NCBI GenBank assembly: GCA_964400725.1 | Contig: CAYNVS010000016.1 | Coordinates: 1-63,774 of the forward strand | DNA from: CAYNVS01 sp964400725 | Lineage (GTDB): Bacteria > Myxococcota_A > SURF-8 > CAYNVS01 | DNA length: 63,774 bases | Direction: 5' to 3' | Shown here: positions 26,575-35,344 of the stretch, piece after piece | How positions within the stretch are numbered: the first letter of the stretch is position 1 | How the letters are laid out: the number at the start of each line of letters is the position of its first letter | Program-made: the position numbers and the translations under genes | Notes under the pieces: generated by a model | Database searches by the model: none | Told to the model about the DNA's origin: nothing | Seen by the model: the letters and a program-made list of their open reading frames with translations, nothing else

Positions 26575-29394
26575 CTATCGCTTCAAGCCTTGAAGAGCGC
26601 GATTTCCTTTAAAGAAATAATTCCAGCCGGCGTATTCTCTTCCCTTTTGGGGAGGCCGTACGGTAACTTCATGCTCCCACGACGGGTCGTCTTTTGTCGG
26701 GAAATAATAAAGAGTTTGGAGCGAATCGTTGTACTGCGCCCATCCGTCCGACAGCCAAACGTAGAACCCGTCCGGATACTGCGCTTTTGGAATATAAATG
26801 GCCGTCGGGGCGTCAACCTCTTTGGAGCCCATTTTTAAATAAAACTCGCGCCATGGGTCGGGCTTACCCTTGTCGGGGTCGTAATAATGGAAGTCCGAAT
26901 AAAAATGCGTCGCCAAAGGTTTTCCGCTCATCGCCATCGGATACGGCCGCGACCACGCAAGTTCGGAGCGAAGCGGATAATTGTCCGCCGCCGGGCCTAC
27001 GATTGAGAAGTCTTCGTAGTTCCATTGGTCGCCTTTTTCATATGTGTTGTCTATCGTAAGGTTCCAAAGGATGCGCGACAGGAAAAGATTTTCGTAAGCC
27101 TCGTAGTAATTATCCAATATTTCGGAAGAAATTCGGTAACCGGACGCTTTGGACGCCTCGATTCCGTTGTAATTGAAGTAAGTTCCGAATTCTCCGAAAA
27201 CGACGGGAACGTCTCCGAAAGTCGTCTTGGGCGCTTCGAGGCCCGACTTAATGTCCGGGGTGAAATCCGCCAGTATCCACTCTTCGACTTCAAAATCGCG
27301 CGGCGGCGAATTGAGTCCGAAGTAAGGATAGATGTCCGGGTAATAATGCGGCGTTATTACCAGCTGCTTTATTCCTTCGGGTTTCCACATATTTACGTCG
27401 CTGACGCCCAAGTCAAGTCCTCCGCCCGATTCAAGCCATATTATAGCGTTCGGATCGACGTCTTGCACCGCCATTCCGACTCTGGCGTACAAATCGACCA
27501 GCAGCGGGGCAAACCCTAAAGTCATGTCCAACGCGCCCATCATATCTATGTTGTCGGCTTGGTAGTCTTCGCGGAACTTCTTTTTCGCGTCCGCGATATA
27601 AGCGTCCAGGTCCGCTTTATGGTCGAGTAGAAACTGCGCTTTGCCGGCGTCGTCGAGGTCTTTGGCTTTGCGGTCGCATTTGTATTTATTATTTTCAATA
27701 TTATATAGGCTGTCGGGGCACGCGATATACAAATCGTTAAAGTAACTTTGGTCGGGGAAAATCGGAATAATGTTAAGAATTATCAGCAGGCGCAGAATTT
27801 TTTCGCCCATTTCTTGACCGATGAGTTCGGTAAGCAGGTTTTGAACGGGGCCGATTTGAAAATCGGATTTGAAGAAAAGCGCCGCCGCCGCCAAAACGAC
27901 GTACGCGCCGGGGGGCTCGTTTACCAAATCGTATCCGATTATATTGTCGTATTTTCTGGCGAGTTTCGCAACTTCAACCCACGAACCGGCGTAGCCGCTA
28001 GACGCTGCGGCCTTTTGCTTTTCGCATGCGAACGAGCCGTCCAACCCTTTTGCGCATACGACTCTTCCGTCGAAGTCCTTTCCGTATTTTACAAGATGCG
28101 GCTTGTCGATGACGCAGCGAAATTTCTCCGCTGGAACGGGTTCCGGAGCGTTCTCGTCAATGTAGGCGTCGGTCTCGTGGTCGTTGTTTATCGCGCTTTT
28201 TGCGTCCACCGAGCACGAAAAGTTCAGGCCGGGTTTGGAAGCGCTTTGGCAGCTCGCCTGCGCGCCGCCGTTAATCGTTTGACACGAGAAATCGTCGTCC
28301 TTTACGTATTGCACCCAGCCTTGCATATATTTTTTAAGGTCAATCTTCTTTCCCTGTTTATCGGTCGCGTTTGGAAACACTTTGTCGCCGTGATAAAAGC
28401 CTGCGTAACATCTGCCGATGTCGTAGGATAAGATTGTGTTGGTGTACCAATCCGTCAAAGGGTAAACGTCGTTTGAGTTTTTAACGTCGAACGGAATAAC
28501 TCCCAAACCCTGCGGCCCCATCTTTACGTTGAGCGAGCCTAAAAACGACATGAACGCGTTCGGTTTGCAGGCTCCGCCGCTTCCGTCCGCCCATGTAACC
28601 GGAGCCGCCGGCTCTCCTCCGCCTGTAAACATTTCTATCGCCGATTTAATCTGATCGAATTGATAATCGTCGCCGAACGCCGAAAGCAGCTTGAACATTC
28701 CCCACTGCGGCGAGTCGATATTCTTTTCCGGAACGCACGACTCTACCGCCCAACGAGGAGCGCCGTCGCCGCCTATGCGGCCGGTGTAAATTAATTCGTC
28801 GTCGTCTCCTATCGTCGGAAACAACGACGCGATCATCGCCTCAATCGAGCCTTTTTCTCCGAGACAAGGGTCGGTTTGACGCGTGATATTGGTGTAAAAA
28901 AGGCGGCTGAAAAGATTTTCATGGAAATTCAGCAGAACATAAACATTGTTCTTATGAGCGCTCGCTAAAATTCCGTCGAGATATTTCAAATATTCTTGGT
29001 CGTACACCCCGCGCCCGTCGTGCTCAATGGCTTCCCAGTTAATAACGAGCCGAATCGAGTTGAAGCCGATGTCGCGGATTTTTTTAAACCATTCGTCCGC
29101 CTTTTCAAGCGGGAACGGCCTTCCGACAAAAGAAACCGTCTGATTATGTTTTCCGGTTGCGGGGTCGATAGGCCCGCGCGGGTCTTCGTCGATGCCGGGC
29201 GTTGAAGGCGCTTTATTGGTTCCGCTTACGTTTATTCCGTTTAACAAGACGTAACGTCCGTATTCGTCCTTAAAATGATGGCGATCGACAGAGAGCCTCG
29301 TTAGTTTCGGGTCCGGGTCTTTTCTGTCTCCCGAACATTGCGCCGAAATTATCGACGCGGCCAAAACGAATAACATTGCCGAGTATTTATTCAT
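26575..29394 (-). CDS. GH5 endoglycoceramidase/sterylglucosidase-like lipoprotein (GH5_12-like)
   Basis: The 939-aa lipoprotein (ISAQCSG) starts at the Met seven bases after GGAG. The N-terminal part matches lipid-glycoside GH5 enzymes: DEYGRYVLLNGINVSGTNK, FVGRPFPLEKADEWFKKIRD, GFNSIRLVINWEAIEH, GRGVYDQEYL, VLLNFHENLFSR and GGDGAPRWAVE. The acid/base is Glu493 (YDLVNEPPGAY) and the nucleophile Glu735 (VVFGEFGTY). Relatives cleave the glucosyl link of glycosylceramides or steryl glucosides. It is about twice the usual size because of a Cys-rich insertion ahead of the NEP motif, plus a C-terminal beta domain. Its place beside ceramidase-like genes supports a glycolipid substrate; which lipid is not known. 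Confidence 0.85.
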   Translation of the reverse strand: MNKYSAMLFVLAASIISAQCSGDRKDPDPKLTRLSVDRHHFKDEYGRYVLLNGINVSGTNKAPSTPGIDEDPRGPIDPATGKHNQTVSFVGRPFPLEKADEWFKKIRDIGFNSIRLVINWEAIEHDGRGVYDQEYLKYLDGILASAHKNNVYVLLNFHENLFSRLFYTNITRQTDPCLGEKGSIEAMIASLFPTIGDDDELIYTGRIGGDGAPRWAVESCVPEKNIDSPQWGMFKLLSAFGDDYQFDQIKSAIEMFTGGGEPAAPVTWADGSGGACKPNAFMSFLGSLNVKMGPQGLGVIPFDVKNSNDVYPLTDWYTNTILSYDIGRCYAGFYHGDKVFPNATDKQGKKIDLKKYMQGWVQYVKDDDFSCQTINGGAQASCQSASKPGLNFSCSVDAKSAINNDHETDAYIDENAPEPVPAEKFRCVIDKPHLVKYGKDFDGRVVCAKGLDGSFACEKQKAAASSGYAGSWVEVAKLARKYDNIIGYDLVNEPPGAYVVLAAAALFFKSDFQIGPVQNLLTELIGQEMGEKILRLLIILNIIPIFPDQSYFNDLYIACPDSLYNIENNKYKCDRKAKDLDDAGKAQFLLDHKADLDAYIADAKKKFREDYQADNIDMMGALDMTLGFAPLLVDLYARVGMAVQDVDPNAIIWLESGGGLDLGVSDVNMWKPEGIKQLVITPHYYPDIYPYFGLNSPPRDFEVEEWILADFTPDIKSGLEAPKTTFGDVPVVFGEFGTYFNYNGIEASKASGYRISSEILDNYYEAYENLFLSRILWNLTIDNTYEKGDQWNYEDFSIVGPAADNYPLRSELAWSRPYPMAMSGKPLATHFYSDFHYYDPDKGKPDPWREFYLKMGSKEVDAPTAIYIPKAQYPDGFYVWLSDGWAQYNDSLQTLYYFPTKDDPSWEHEVTVRPPQKGREYAGWNYFFKGNRALQGLKR

Positions 29395-29447
29395 CTGCAT
29401 TCTCCGGTTGTTCATAATGTTTACGCGCCTAAACGGCGCCAAGCGTT

Positions 29448-30467
29448 TTAATCGAATAACTTGAATGCCTCTTTAGTCAGGTTTTCCGCCCGCGCCCGCG
29501 TCATGCCGGTTTTATGATAAACGCCGTAAGGCAGCTGCTTTTCTTCTTCCAAAAAGGCGGGCAGGCGCATTAATGCATCCGTTAAAGTCTCCGGCTCAAG
29601 TTGGAGCCTTTTAGGCGAACATTCGACTTTGAAGCGGGCGATGCGCTCCATTATTTCGTCGGCGGAACGCCCGGAGGCAAGCGTCGCCAGTATTATTCCC
29701 AAACAAACAAGTTCGCCGTGAATGTAAGGCTTGCGAGTCAACGACTCCAGACAATACGCGAAATAGTGCTCCGATCCCTCTTCCGGCCTGCTGTTTCCCC
29801 AAAGCTCGCAAAGGCGGACCTCTTCGACGTAAAGTTCGGCGATGCTCCTCAAGCCCTTCTCGGAGCAGGCGGCTATTTCGTCCGCGGCGTCGTATAGACG
29901 TTTTAAAAGCGACTCTGATTTTGAGCAAATATCGTAATCGAAAGCCTCGCCTTTATCGTCCCGCGCCGTCCGCCAGTCTTCCAACGCGGTATAAATCGAC
30001 AAAACGTCGCCGACTCCCGCGCGATTTAAAAACGCGGGAGCTTTCTCTATTAACGCAAAATCGACCAGCAGCCTGTCCGGCTCGACCGAGCCGACGTACC
30101 TCACGCGGTAATCGCGGCGCACCGCTACGGCTCTGCAAAAAGCCGCGTCAACGCTCAACGCCGAAGGAATCAAAATCAGCCGAGCCCCGCGCATGGCCGA
30201 ATACAGTTTGGCCGCGTCGCAGGCGGTTCCTCCGCCTAAGCCAAATACGACGGACGCATTCGGAAGAGCTGCGAGCTGACTTTCGATGTCGGATTGCTCC
30301 ATCGAGGAAGGAACCGCAAACGCTGCGGGCGGGACGGGAAAAAGACTTTGCGCCAATTCCCACGCTTCCGGCGCGCCGATTACGACCGCGTCGTTAAAAT
30401 AATCCGTCGGAAGTTTTTTTATAAGGTTTCGACCGTATTCGGGTCTTGGAAAAATATCGGCGGTCAT
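29448..30467 (-). CDS. Glycerol-1-phosphate dehydrogenase-like (iron alcohol dehydrogenase superfamily)
   Basis: The 339 aa start at the ATG behind AGGAG. GLGGGTACDAAK (77-87) is the NAD(P)-phosphate loop; Asp107 (SVDAAFC), the His in SEHYFAY and the His in YIHGELVCLG are the three expected metal ligands. This pattern fits the G1PDH/AraM branch, which reduces dihydroxyacetone phosphate to glycerol-1-phosphate, and related polyol dehydrogenases. There is no signal peptide, so it is the only clearly cytoplasmic enzyme of the operon besides TetR. It is the first gene after the operator, 53 bases ahead of the GH5 start. It may process an imported breakdown product, but the substrate is inferred only. 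Confidence 0.8.
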   Translation of the reverse strand: MTADIFPRPEYGRNLIKKLPTDYFNDAVVIGAPEAWELAQSLFPVPPAAFAVPSSMEQSDIESQLAALPNASVVFGLGGGTACDAAKLYSAMRGARLILIPSALSVDAAFCRAVAVRRDYRVRYVGSVEPDRLLVDFALIEKAPAFLNRAGVGDVLSIYTALEDWRTARDDKGEAFDYDICSKSESLLKRLYDAADEIAACSEKGLRSIAELYVEEVRLCELWGNSRPEEGSEHYFAYCLESLTRKPYIHGELVCLGIILATLASGRSADEIMERIARFKVECSPKRLQLEPETLTDALMRLPAFLEEEKQLPYGVYHKTGMTRARAENLTKEAFKLFD

Positions 30468-30568
30468 TTTTTTTGCTCCTTGCGCGGCTGCGAGATTGTT
30501 AAAAAACGGTATTGCGCCGCTTCGCGTTCCTAATCGGCGCAATGAATCGGCAAAACCAACCTTGAACG

Positions 30569-30598
30569 ACTATAAAGCGCTCTTAATTTTCTTGTCAA
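30569..30598 (-). promoter_or_regulatory. Promoter of the glycolipid-type operon
   Basis: On the minus strand TTGACA (30598-30593) and TATAGT (30574-30569) with an 18-base spacer. The -35 box is the outer edge of the palindromic operator, so a bound repressor would block polymerase directly. Transcription should start near 30562, about 95 bases before the first gene. Confidence 0.65.
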
Positions 30599-30631
30599 TT
30601 AAAATGACACTCATTGTCATGTTAATTGACA
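30593..30631. promoter_or_regulatory. Palindromic operator, probable TetR site
   Basis: Two 17-base arms (30593-30609 and 30615-30631) are reverse complements with a single mismatch, separated by CTCAT. The core is TGACA-CTCAT-TGTCA, a common TetR/AcrR-type half-site arrangement. It overlaps the -35 box of the operon that itself encodes a TetR protein. Seen directly: symmetry and position. Inferred: which protein binds. Confidence 0.75.
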
Positions 30632-30794
30632 GGCTTTTAACATACTCCGTTTTTTCTGGGAGCAATCGAATTGCCGCGCAACGCCGGTTAAGCCGTCAAC
30701 CGTTTCAAAAAATCCCCGATCGAGCAAAAATCTACGGTTATGAAATTCGGCGGGCGTCAGGTTTCGTTTGAGAACCGATAAATGCAATAATCAA

Positions 30795-30825
30795 ATAAAA
30801 ACGGCGGACTTAACATCCGCCGTTT
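30795..30825 (-). terminator. Rho-independent terminator of the ASH-repeat lipoprotein gene
   Basis: On the minus strand AAACGGCGGA, loop TGTTAAG, TCCGCCGTTT, then TTTATTT. It starts about 20 bases after the stop codon of the 1039-aa lipoprotein gene. Confidence 0.85.
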
Positions 30826-30846
30826 GCATATAAACCAAAATTTATT

Positions 30847-33800
30847 TTACCGCGCAAGCTGCGTACAGCCGGAGTTGCCGCCCGCCTGTATCGGGTAGCC
30901 CCAATGACCGTTTTCCCGCTTCCAAGTGAAATCCCAAGTGTTCGTCCCCGCCAGCGACCAGTCGCGCTTGCATTGGTAAATCTCAATGTTGTTGCGGTAG
31001 AAATGGAATATCGCGTCCTCAAAGTCAAGGTCGCAGCTTAAACCGCCAAGGAACGTCCCCTGTCGCAGCAGGCGGATTAAATAATCGCCGTCCTTGTTAT
31101 CTTTCTCCCAAATGAATTCGATGCTCATTAGGTCGTTTGTTCCTCCGCCTCCCTTCGGCGGGCCGGAATGCGACGGCCCCCAGCTGCAAGTCGGCATGTC
31201 CCCTTCGTCGCACGGATCGGAGCTGACCGAAGGCGGGGGCGTAACGGTTAAATGGAAGCACGACCAGCGTATCTGATCGACGATTATCTTCATATTGTCG
31301 CCCGGCGCGACCGTTACCTTGCGGCACGACGCCTGACTCCACGCCGCGTCGTTGTCTTTCACCCGCAGGCAAATCGTCCAATCGCCCAGAATATTTACGT
31401 TTACCGTGCGGCTGCTGCCGCTTCCTTGCAGCGCGTTATACCCCGGCGGCGCGCTGGCGATTGAAAAGTCCCATTCGACAAGCGCGCCGTCAACGTCGCC
31501 GCTTCCTTGATCGTCAAGCAATACTTGCGTGTTGAGCAGCGCGAAAATGTCGTTGGCGGCGCCGTTGGCGCGCAATACCGCCGTCGGCGGAGTGTTGACT
31601 TTAACCTTGAAGCTCGCCTTGTCCGATTCGAGTCCGCGGTTATCCTTGACAATCAAAGAAAAGAGCCATTCGCCGGAAACGTTCGCTAAAACCGTGCAGA
31701 CGTTTTGATTGCAGGAAAGCTCGTTATGGCCTGCGGGCGCGGCTTCAATCTGGTAGTTCCATTCGGCGATCGTATCTCCGGCGTCCGGGTCTTTGGAGCC
31801 GGTGTCTTTAAGCGTGAGCATCGTGTTTATCGCCACGGTAATCGGGTCGCGGATGTAATTGTTTACGACAAGAGCGGCGACCGGCTTGTGGTTCGTCGTC
31901 CCTTCGGCGTTCAAAAGAACGCTGTACGAGCTCCTGTCCAAATCGCCCGGCCGGAAGAGATCGTAATCGTTGTGGACGATTAAAAGCTCGCCGGTAACCG
32001 GCCCGCTGGTAAGAGGCGAGTAAACCGCCTTAAACGTAAAAGATTCGTTCATTGCCAGATTGAGCGGGAACGCCGTCGGCGCGCCTTCCAGCGAGAAATA
32101 GGGCGAAGTTCCGCCCGAAAGTTTGACGTCGAAAATCGTCAAATCGCCGCTGCCGATGTTTTTAACTATTACGTCCTGTTTGTCGCTCGTTCCTATGTCG
32201 ATGCGGTTGAAATCGACTTTCGCGTCGGGAGTAATAAATATGCGCGGGTCGCTCGAACTCGCCTTGAGTATGACCGCTATCGACTTGTCGGAGTCTGTGT
32301 TTTCCGCGTCGCTGTAAATTTTTGCTTTGGCCTGCCATGCTGCGCCGACGCCCGGAGGCGCGAAAGTAAACTCGATTTGCTTGCTGAAACCGGGGTTGAC
32401 TGGAATGTAGTAATCGGGGCTGTCAACAAAGCCGAACGCGCCGGACGAGTCGAGTATCTCGATTTTGGTTATATTCAGCGCCGCGGTTCCCTCGGAGACG
32501 ATGTTGAGAAACTGTCTGCCGACGCTGGAGACCTGAACGCTGCCAAAGTTAATCTCTTCGGGCGTATATTTTATTTTGCTCGTCGCCGCGGAGCCGTGAA
32601 GCGGAACCTGAAAGTTCGGCGCGTCGCCGTCGGAAACGATTATCATCCGGTTGAACTGTTCGCCGACGACCGTCGGGGTAAAGATTGCGATAATAAGCGT
32701 ACTTTCCTCCGGCGCAAGGCTCCAAGAGGTTACGCCGCCGAGATCGAGAGCAAAGTCGCCGACGGCCTGACGAAGCGTAATGCTTGAAATGTTAAGCTGG
32801 TCGTTGCCGGAGTTTGTAATTTGAACCTGAACCCGCTTGAACTCCCCTACCCTGACGTTGCCGAATTCGACGGGGCTTGGAACGACCGACATATCCGACA
32901 CCACCGCTTTGGCCTTCATCGAAAGCGAAAGACCGGGCGCGGGGAATTTTTTATCGTTTGAAATGATGTAAATCGTTTCGTTGCGCTGGCCTTCGTAGGT
33001 CGGCGAGAACGTTATATTAAGCGTAAGAACCTGCCCCGGATTGAGAAATACCGGAGCCGTCGGCGTGGGGGCTGCGGACGGCTGAATAACGAAATCGTTG
33101 CCGACCAGCCCGCCGCTGCTCGCAAGAACTATTGAGTCGATGCGTAAAGCCTGATTGCAGCCGTCGCCGCAATCGTTTGTAATTTTAACCGTTTCCATCG
33201 AGCTGCCGCTCACCGGCACGTCGCCGAACTCTATAGACGTTTTGTCAACCGCAATCGTCGCTTCGCCCTTATACTTGGGAACGAGCGGAACCCTGACGAG
33301 CGGATTGTCCGAGTCGTCGCTGGCGATTAAAAGCATTTCCCCTTCGTCTTTTTCCGCGTCGTTCGGCTCGTAGGCAACCTCTACGACAAAGCCTTCGCCC
33401 GGCTGCAGCGTCCTTCTTACGGCCCGCCCGTCCTGCGTGCGGAAGGTAAAGTCGATGAGCGTCGGGTCGTGCAGGAAGGAAATCTCGTTGACCTGCAAAG
33501 CGTTCGCCGCGGTCGAAGCGTTGCGAATGGTAACTTCGCGAATTGATCTGCCTCCGTAGAAAACGCTGCCAAAATCGACCGAGTTGGGGAAAACTTCAAT
33601 TTTTTTACCGTCGGTGTCGTCCGGCTTGACTTCTTCATCCGACTCTATTTCGTTGATTTCGCCTTCATCGGAAACCTCTTCGATTTCCTCCGCCGCGGGC
33701 TCTTCGTCCTTTTCCGTTTGATCTGCGGACTCAAGCTCTTCCGCCGTCTCTTTGTCGCCGTCCGACGCTTGAACGCACTCGTTTGTCAGCGTTTTGCAGG

Positions 33801-33966
33801 TATAGCCTTCGGGGCAGTCTTTATCGGCGAAACATGTCTGCAGGTCTCCGTCGGAGTTCGTCTTTTTCGCGTCGGTCGAACCGCATCCGCCTAAAAGAGC
33901 CATAAAAACGAACGCCGCGCACGATAAAAGCGTCAAACCCGATTTCAGCGATTTTCTATCGAACAT
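30847..33966 (-). CDS. Surface lipoprotein with HYDIN/ASH-type repeats and PKD-like domains
   Basis: The 1039 aa start at the Met behind GGAGG. Lipobox LGGCG, then a small Cys motif (CFADKDCPEGYTCKTLTNEC) and an Asp/Glu-rich spacer (~70-125). Five ~110-residue Ig-like units of the ASPM/SPD-2/HYDIN (choice-of-anchor D) type follow, marked by VDFGSVFYGG, IEFGDVPVSG, VEFGNVRVGE, INFGSVQVSS and VDFNRIDIGT. Two PKD-like domains come next (DTGSKDPDAGD and DQGSGDVDGALVEWDF), then a ~140-residue C-terminal Cys/Trp-containing domain. The architecture is a long stalk or adhesin exposed on the cell surface. A terminator follows, so it appears to be a single-gene unit. Confidence 0.85.
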   Translation of the reverse strand: MFDRKSLKSGLTLLSCAAFVFMALLGGCGSTDAKKTNSDGDLQTCFADKDCPEGYTCKTLTNECVQASDGDKETAEELESADQTEKDEEPAAEEIEEVSDEGEINEIESDEEVKPDDTDGKKIEVFPNSVDFGSVFYGGRSIREVTIRNASTAANALQVNEISFLHDPTLIDFTFRTQDGRAVRRTLQPGEGFVVEVAYEPNDAEKDEGEMLLIASDDSDNPLVRVPLVPKYKGEATIAVDKTSIEFGDVPVSGSSMETVKITNDCGDGCNQALRIDSIVLASSGGLVGNDFVIQPSAAPTPTAPVFLNPGQVLTLNITFSPTYEGQRNETIYIISNDKKFPAPGLSLSMKAKAVVSDMSVVPSPVEFGNVRVGEFKRVQVQITNSGNDQLNISSITLRQAVGDFALDLGGVTSWSLAPEESTLIIAIFTPTVVGEQFNRMIIVSDGDAPNFQVPLHGSAATSKIKYTPEEINFGSVQVSSVGRQFLNIVSEGTAALNITKIEILDSSGAFGFVDSPDYYIPVNPGFSKQIEFTFAPPGVGAAWQAKAKIYSDAENTDSDKSIAVILKASSSDPRIFITPDAKVDFNRIDIGTSDKQDVIVKNIGSGDLTIFDVKLSGGTSPYFSLEGAPTAFPLNLAMNESFTFKAVYSPLTSGPVTGELLIVHNDYDLFRPGDLDRSSYSVLLNAEGTTNHKPVAALVVNNYIRDPITVAINTMLTLKDTGSKDPDAGDTIAEWNYQIEAAPAGHNELSCNQNVCTVLANVSGEWLFSLIVKDNRGLESDKASFKVKVNTPPTAVLRANGAANDIFALLNTQVLLDDQGSGDVDGALVEWDFSIASAPPGYNALQGSGSSRTVNVNILGDWTICLRVKDNDAAWSQASCRKVTVAPGDNMKIIVDQIRWSCFHLTVTPPPSVSSDPCDEGDMPTCSWGPSHSGPPKGGGGTNDLMSIEFIWEKDNKDGDYLIRLLRQGTFLGGLSCDLDFEDAIFHFYRNNIEIYQCKRDWSLAGTNTWDFTWKRENGHWGYPIQAGGNSGCTQLAR

Positions 33967-34309
33967 ACGCGCCTCCTTGCGTTTCAAACGCTAATGATAA
34001 AATCTTTTTCAGTATAATATGAAAAAGCAAATTTTCAAAATGTTTTTAAGCGGTTCGGTAATTTTAAGCGGCTGGATGCGACGGCGTTTTTCGGCGCGTT
34101 AAGCTCCTTTCGTTTAGAGCGGCAAATTATCTTCAACGCCGTTTATCATTTTGATATTCAGCAGTTATATCATCTGATTGCATTGCGGCGAAAGCGCGCC
34201 GCATCCCCGCGTTACGACTTGACTTTTAAGAGATAATAAGTTAAGCTATTTTTATTGCTTCAAGGATTTACATTGAAATTAGTCGAACAAATTTTATAAG
34301 GAGAAAAAA
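33967..34309. other. Divergent intergenic region between two lipoprotein genes
   Basis: This A+T-rich stretch holds the leftward promoter at 34011-34038 and a possible weaker rightward one (TTGACT at 34219-34224, 17 bases, TAAGCT at 34242-34247), about 60 bases ahead of the next gene. The middle part shows no gene, repeat or RNA structure that I recognise. Confidence 0.5.
34011..34038 (-). promoter_or_regulatory. Putative promoter of the ASH-repeat lipoprotein gene
   Basis: On the minus strand TTGAAA (34038-34033), a 16-base spacer and TATACT (34016-34011), about 45 bases ahead of the start codon. Spacing is one base short of ideal. Confidence 0.4.
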
Positions 34310-35194
34310 ATGTCGAACTTAAAATTAAACCTCTTGCCGCTAATCGCCGCCGCGGCAGCCGCCGCGTTTTTCGCAATGGGCTGCGCTTCGTCCGAAACGG
34401 AAGTCATTCCTTTAGGCGACATGGACGCCGAACAAGAAGAAGCCGCGGAGCAGGAAATTCCCGCCGAACAGGAAGAAGAGCCCCCCGTCTGCTGCACAGG
34501 CGCCGAAATAACTAACAACGTAACGGTCGTCAACCTGCTGGAACTCGCCGACGCGCCGACTAAAATCGACTTTGCGGGCGACGGCAAAACTTACAACAGC
34601 TTCGGCTCCGACGATACGAACCGCGCAATCGTAAACGCTCTCTTCAAAGATAAAATCAATACTAAGAAGGAATGGAAGCTGTCGCTTAAATTCGTCGGCC
34701 TTACCAAGCTGCCGGGCGCGTACGAATCGACGACGATTACGTTGGAAGGGCTGTGGAACGACACAGACCGCAAGGTTGCGTTCGAGAACGTTAAACTAGA
34801 GGCCGACAAAGACGGCAAAGTTACTTTGACTTTCGCGAAAGATCCGTATTCGTTCAGCTTCCTTTCCTCGAAAGACAACCAGACTCATTCGTTCGATTTG
34901 CGCTACCTTACCATGTCGGGAACGATTGAAGCGGCGAACGGCGGAATTAAAATCGTAAGCGGTTTGGCCGGAACGATAATTCCCTGCGCCTACCTTGACG
35001 GCGACGTGAACGCCTACCTTAACGACGGCGATTTGGCGAAGATAATCGGCGAAGGAAAAGTCCCGATGGACACGTTAAAAGAGCTGGTCGATTTCGACCT
35101 TAACAACGACAAGAACATTGATAAGACCACGGTTGAAAACAACCCCGACGGCATCAGCGCGGTATTTAATGTAGAGGCCGCGCCCGCTGAATAA
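34310..35194 (+). CDS. Lipoprotein with acidic spacer, function unknown
   Basis: A 294-aa lipoprotein: Ala-rich signal peptide, lipobox AMGCA, then a Glu-rich spacer (EQEEAAEQEIPAEQEEE). The mature domain has a CC pair followed by beta-strand-rich sequence with WKLSLKFVG, TITLEGLWND and LRYLTMSGTIEAANGG, and ends with an Asp/Asn-rich segment (DLNNDKNIDKT) that resembles a calcium loop. I do not recognise a family. TAAGGAG lies nine bases before the ATG and a strong terminator follows, so it is transcribed alone. Spacer composition places it with the other acidic-spacer lipoproteins of this region. Confidence 0.75.
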   Translation: MSNLKLNLLPLIAAAAAAAFFAMGCASSETEVIPLGDMDAEQEEAAEQEIPAEQEEEPPVCCTGAEITNNVTVVNLLELADAPTKIDFAGDGKTYNSFGSDDTNRAIVNALFKDKINTKKEWKLSLKFVGLTKLPGAYESTTITLEGLWNDTDRKVAFENVKLEADKDGKVTLTFAKDPYSFSFLSSKDNQTHSFDLRYLTMSGTIEAANGGIKIVSGLAGTIIPCAYLDGDVNAYLNDGDLAKIIGEGKVPMDTLKELVDFDLNNDKNIDKTTVENNPDGISAVFNVEAAPAE

Positions 35195-35218
35195 CGCAAA
35201 TGCAAATTTGAAAAAAAG

Positions 35219-35245
35219 AACGGCAGGTTAATCCTGCCGTTTTTA
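35219..35245 (+). terminator. Rho-independent terminator
   Basis: ACGGCAGG, loop TTAAT, CCTGCCGT, then TTTT. A perfect 8-9 base stem 25 bases after the stop of the preceding lipoprotein gene. Confidence 0.9.
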
Positions 35246-35344
35246 TTCCGATTGAATTTCCTTGCGCCGAGAGCAAACGCGAAAGCGTTTGTATCGAGCG
35301 GTTTTGCTTGATAAAAGACAAAACTTTCGAGAACCGCTATAAGA

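Noticed and set aside
33967..34309. Possible small RNA or tRNA in the divergent intergenic region
   Set aside because: No cloverleaf, terminator or conserved RNA pattern could be built from the sequence.
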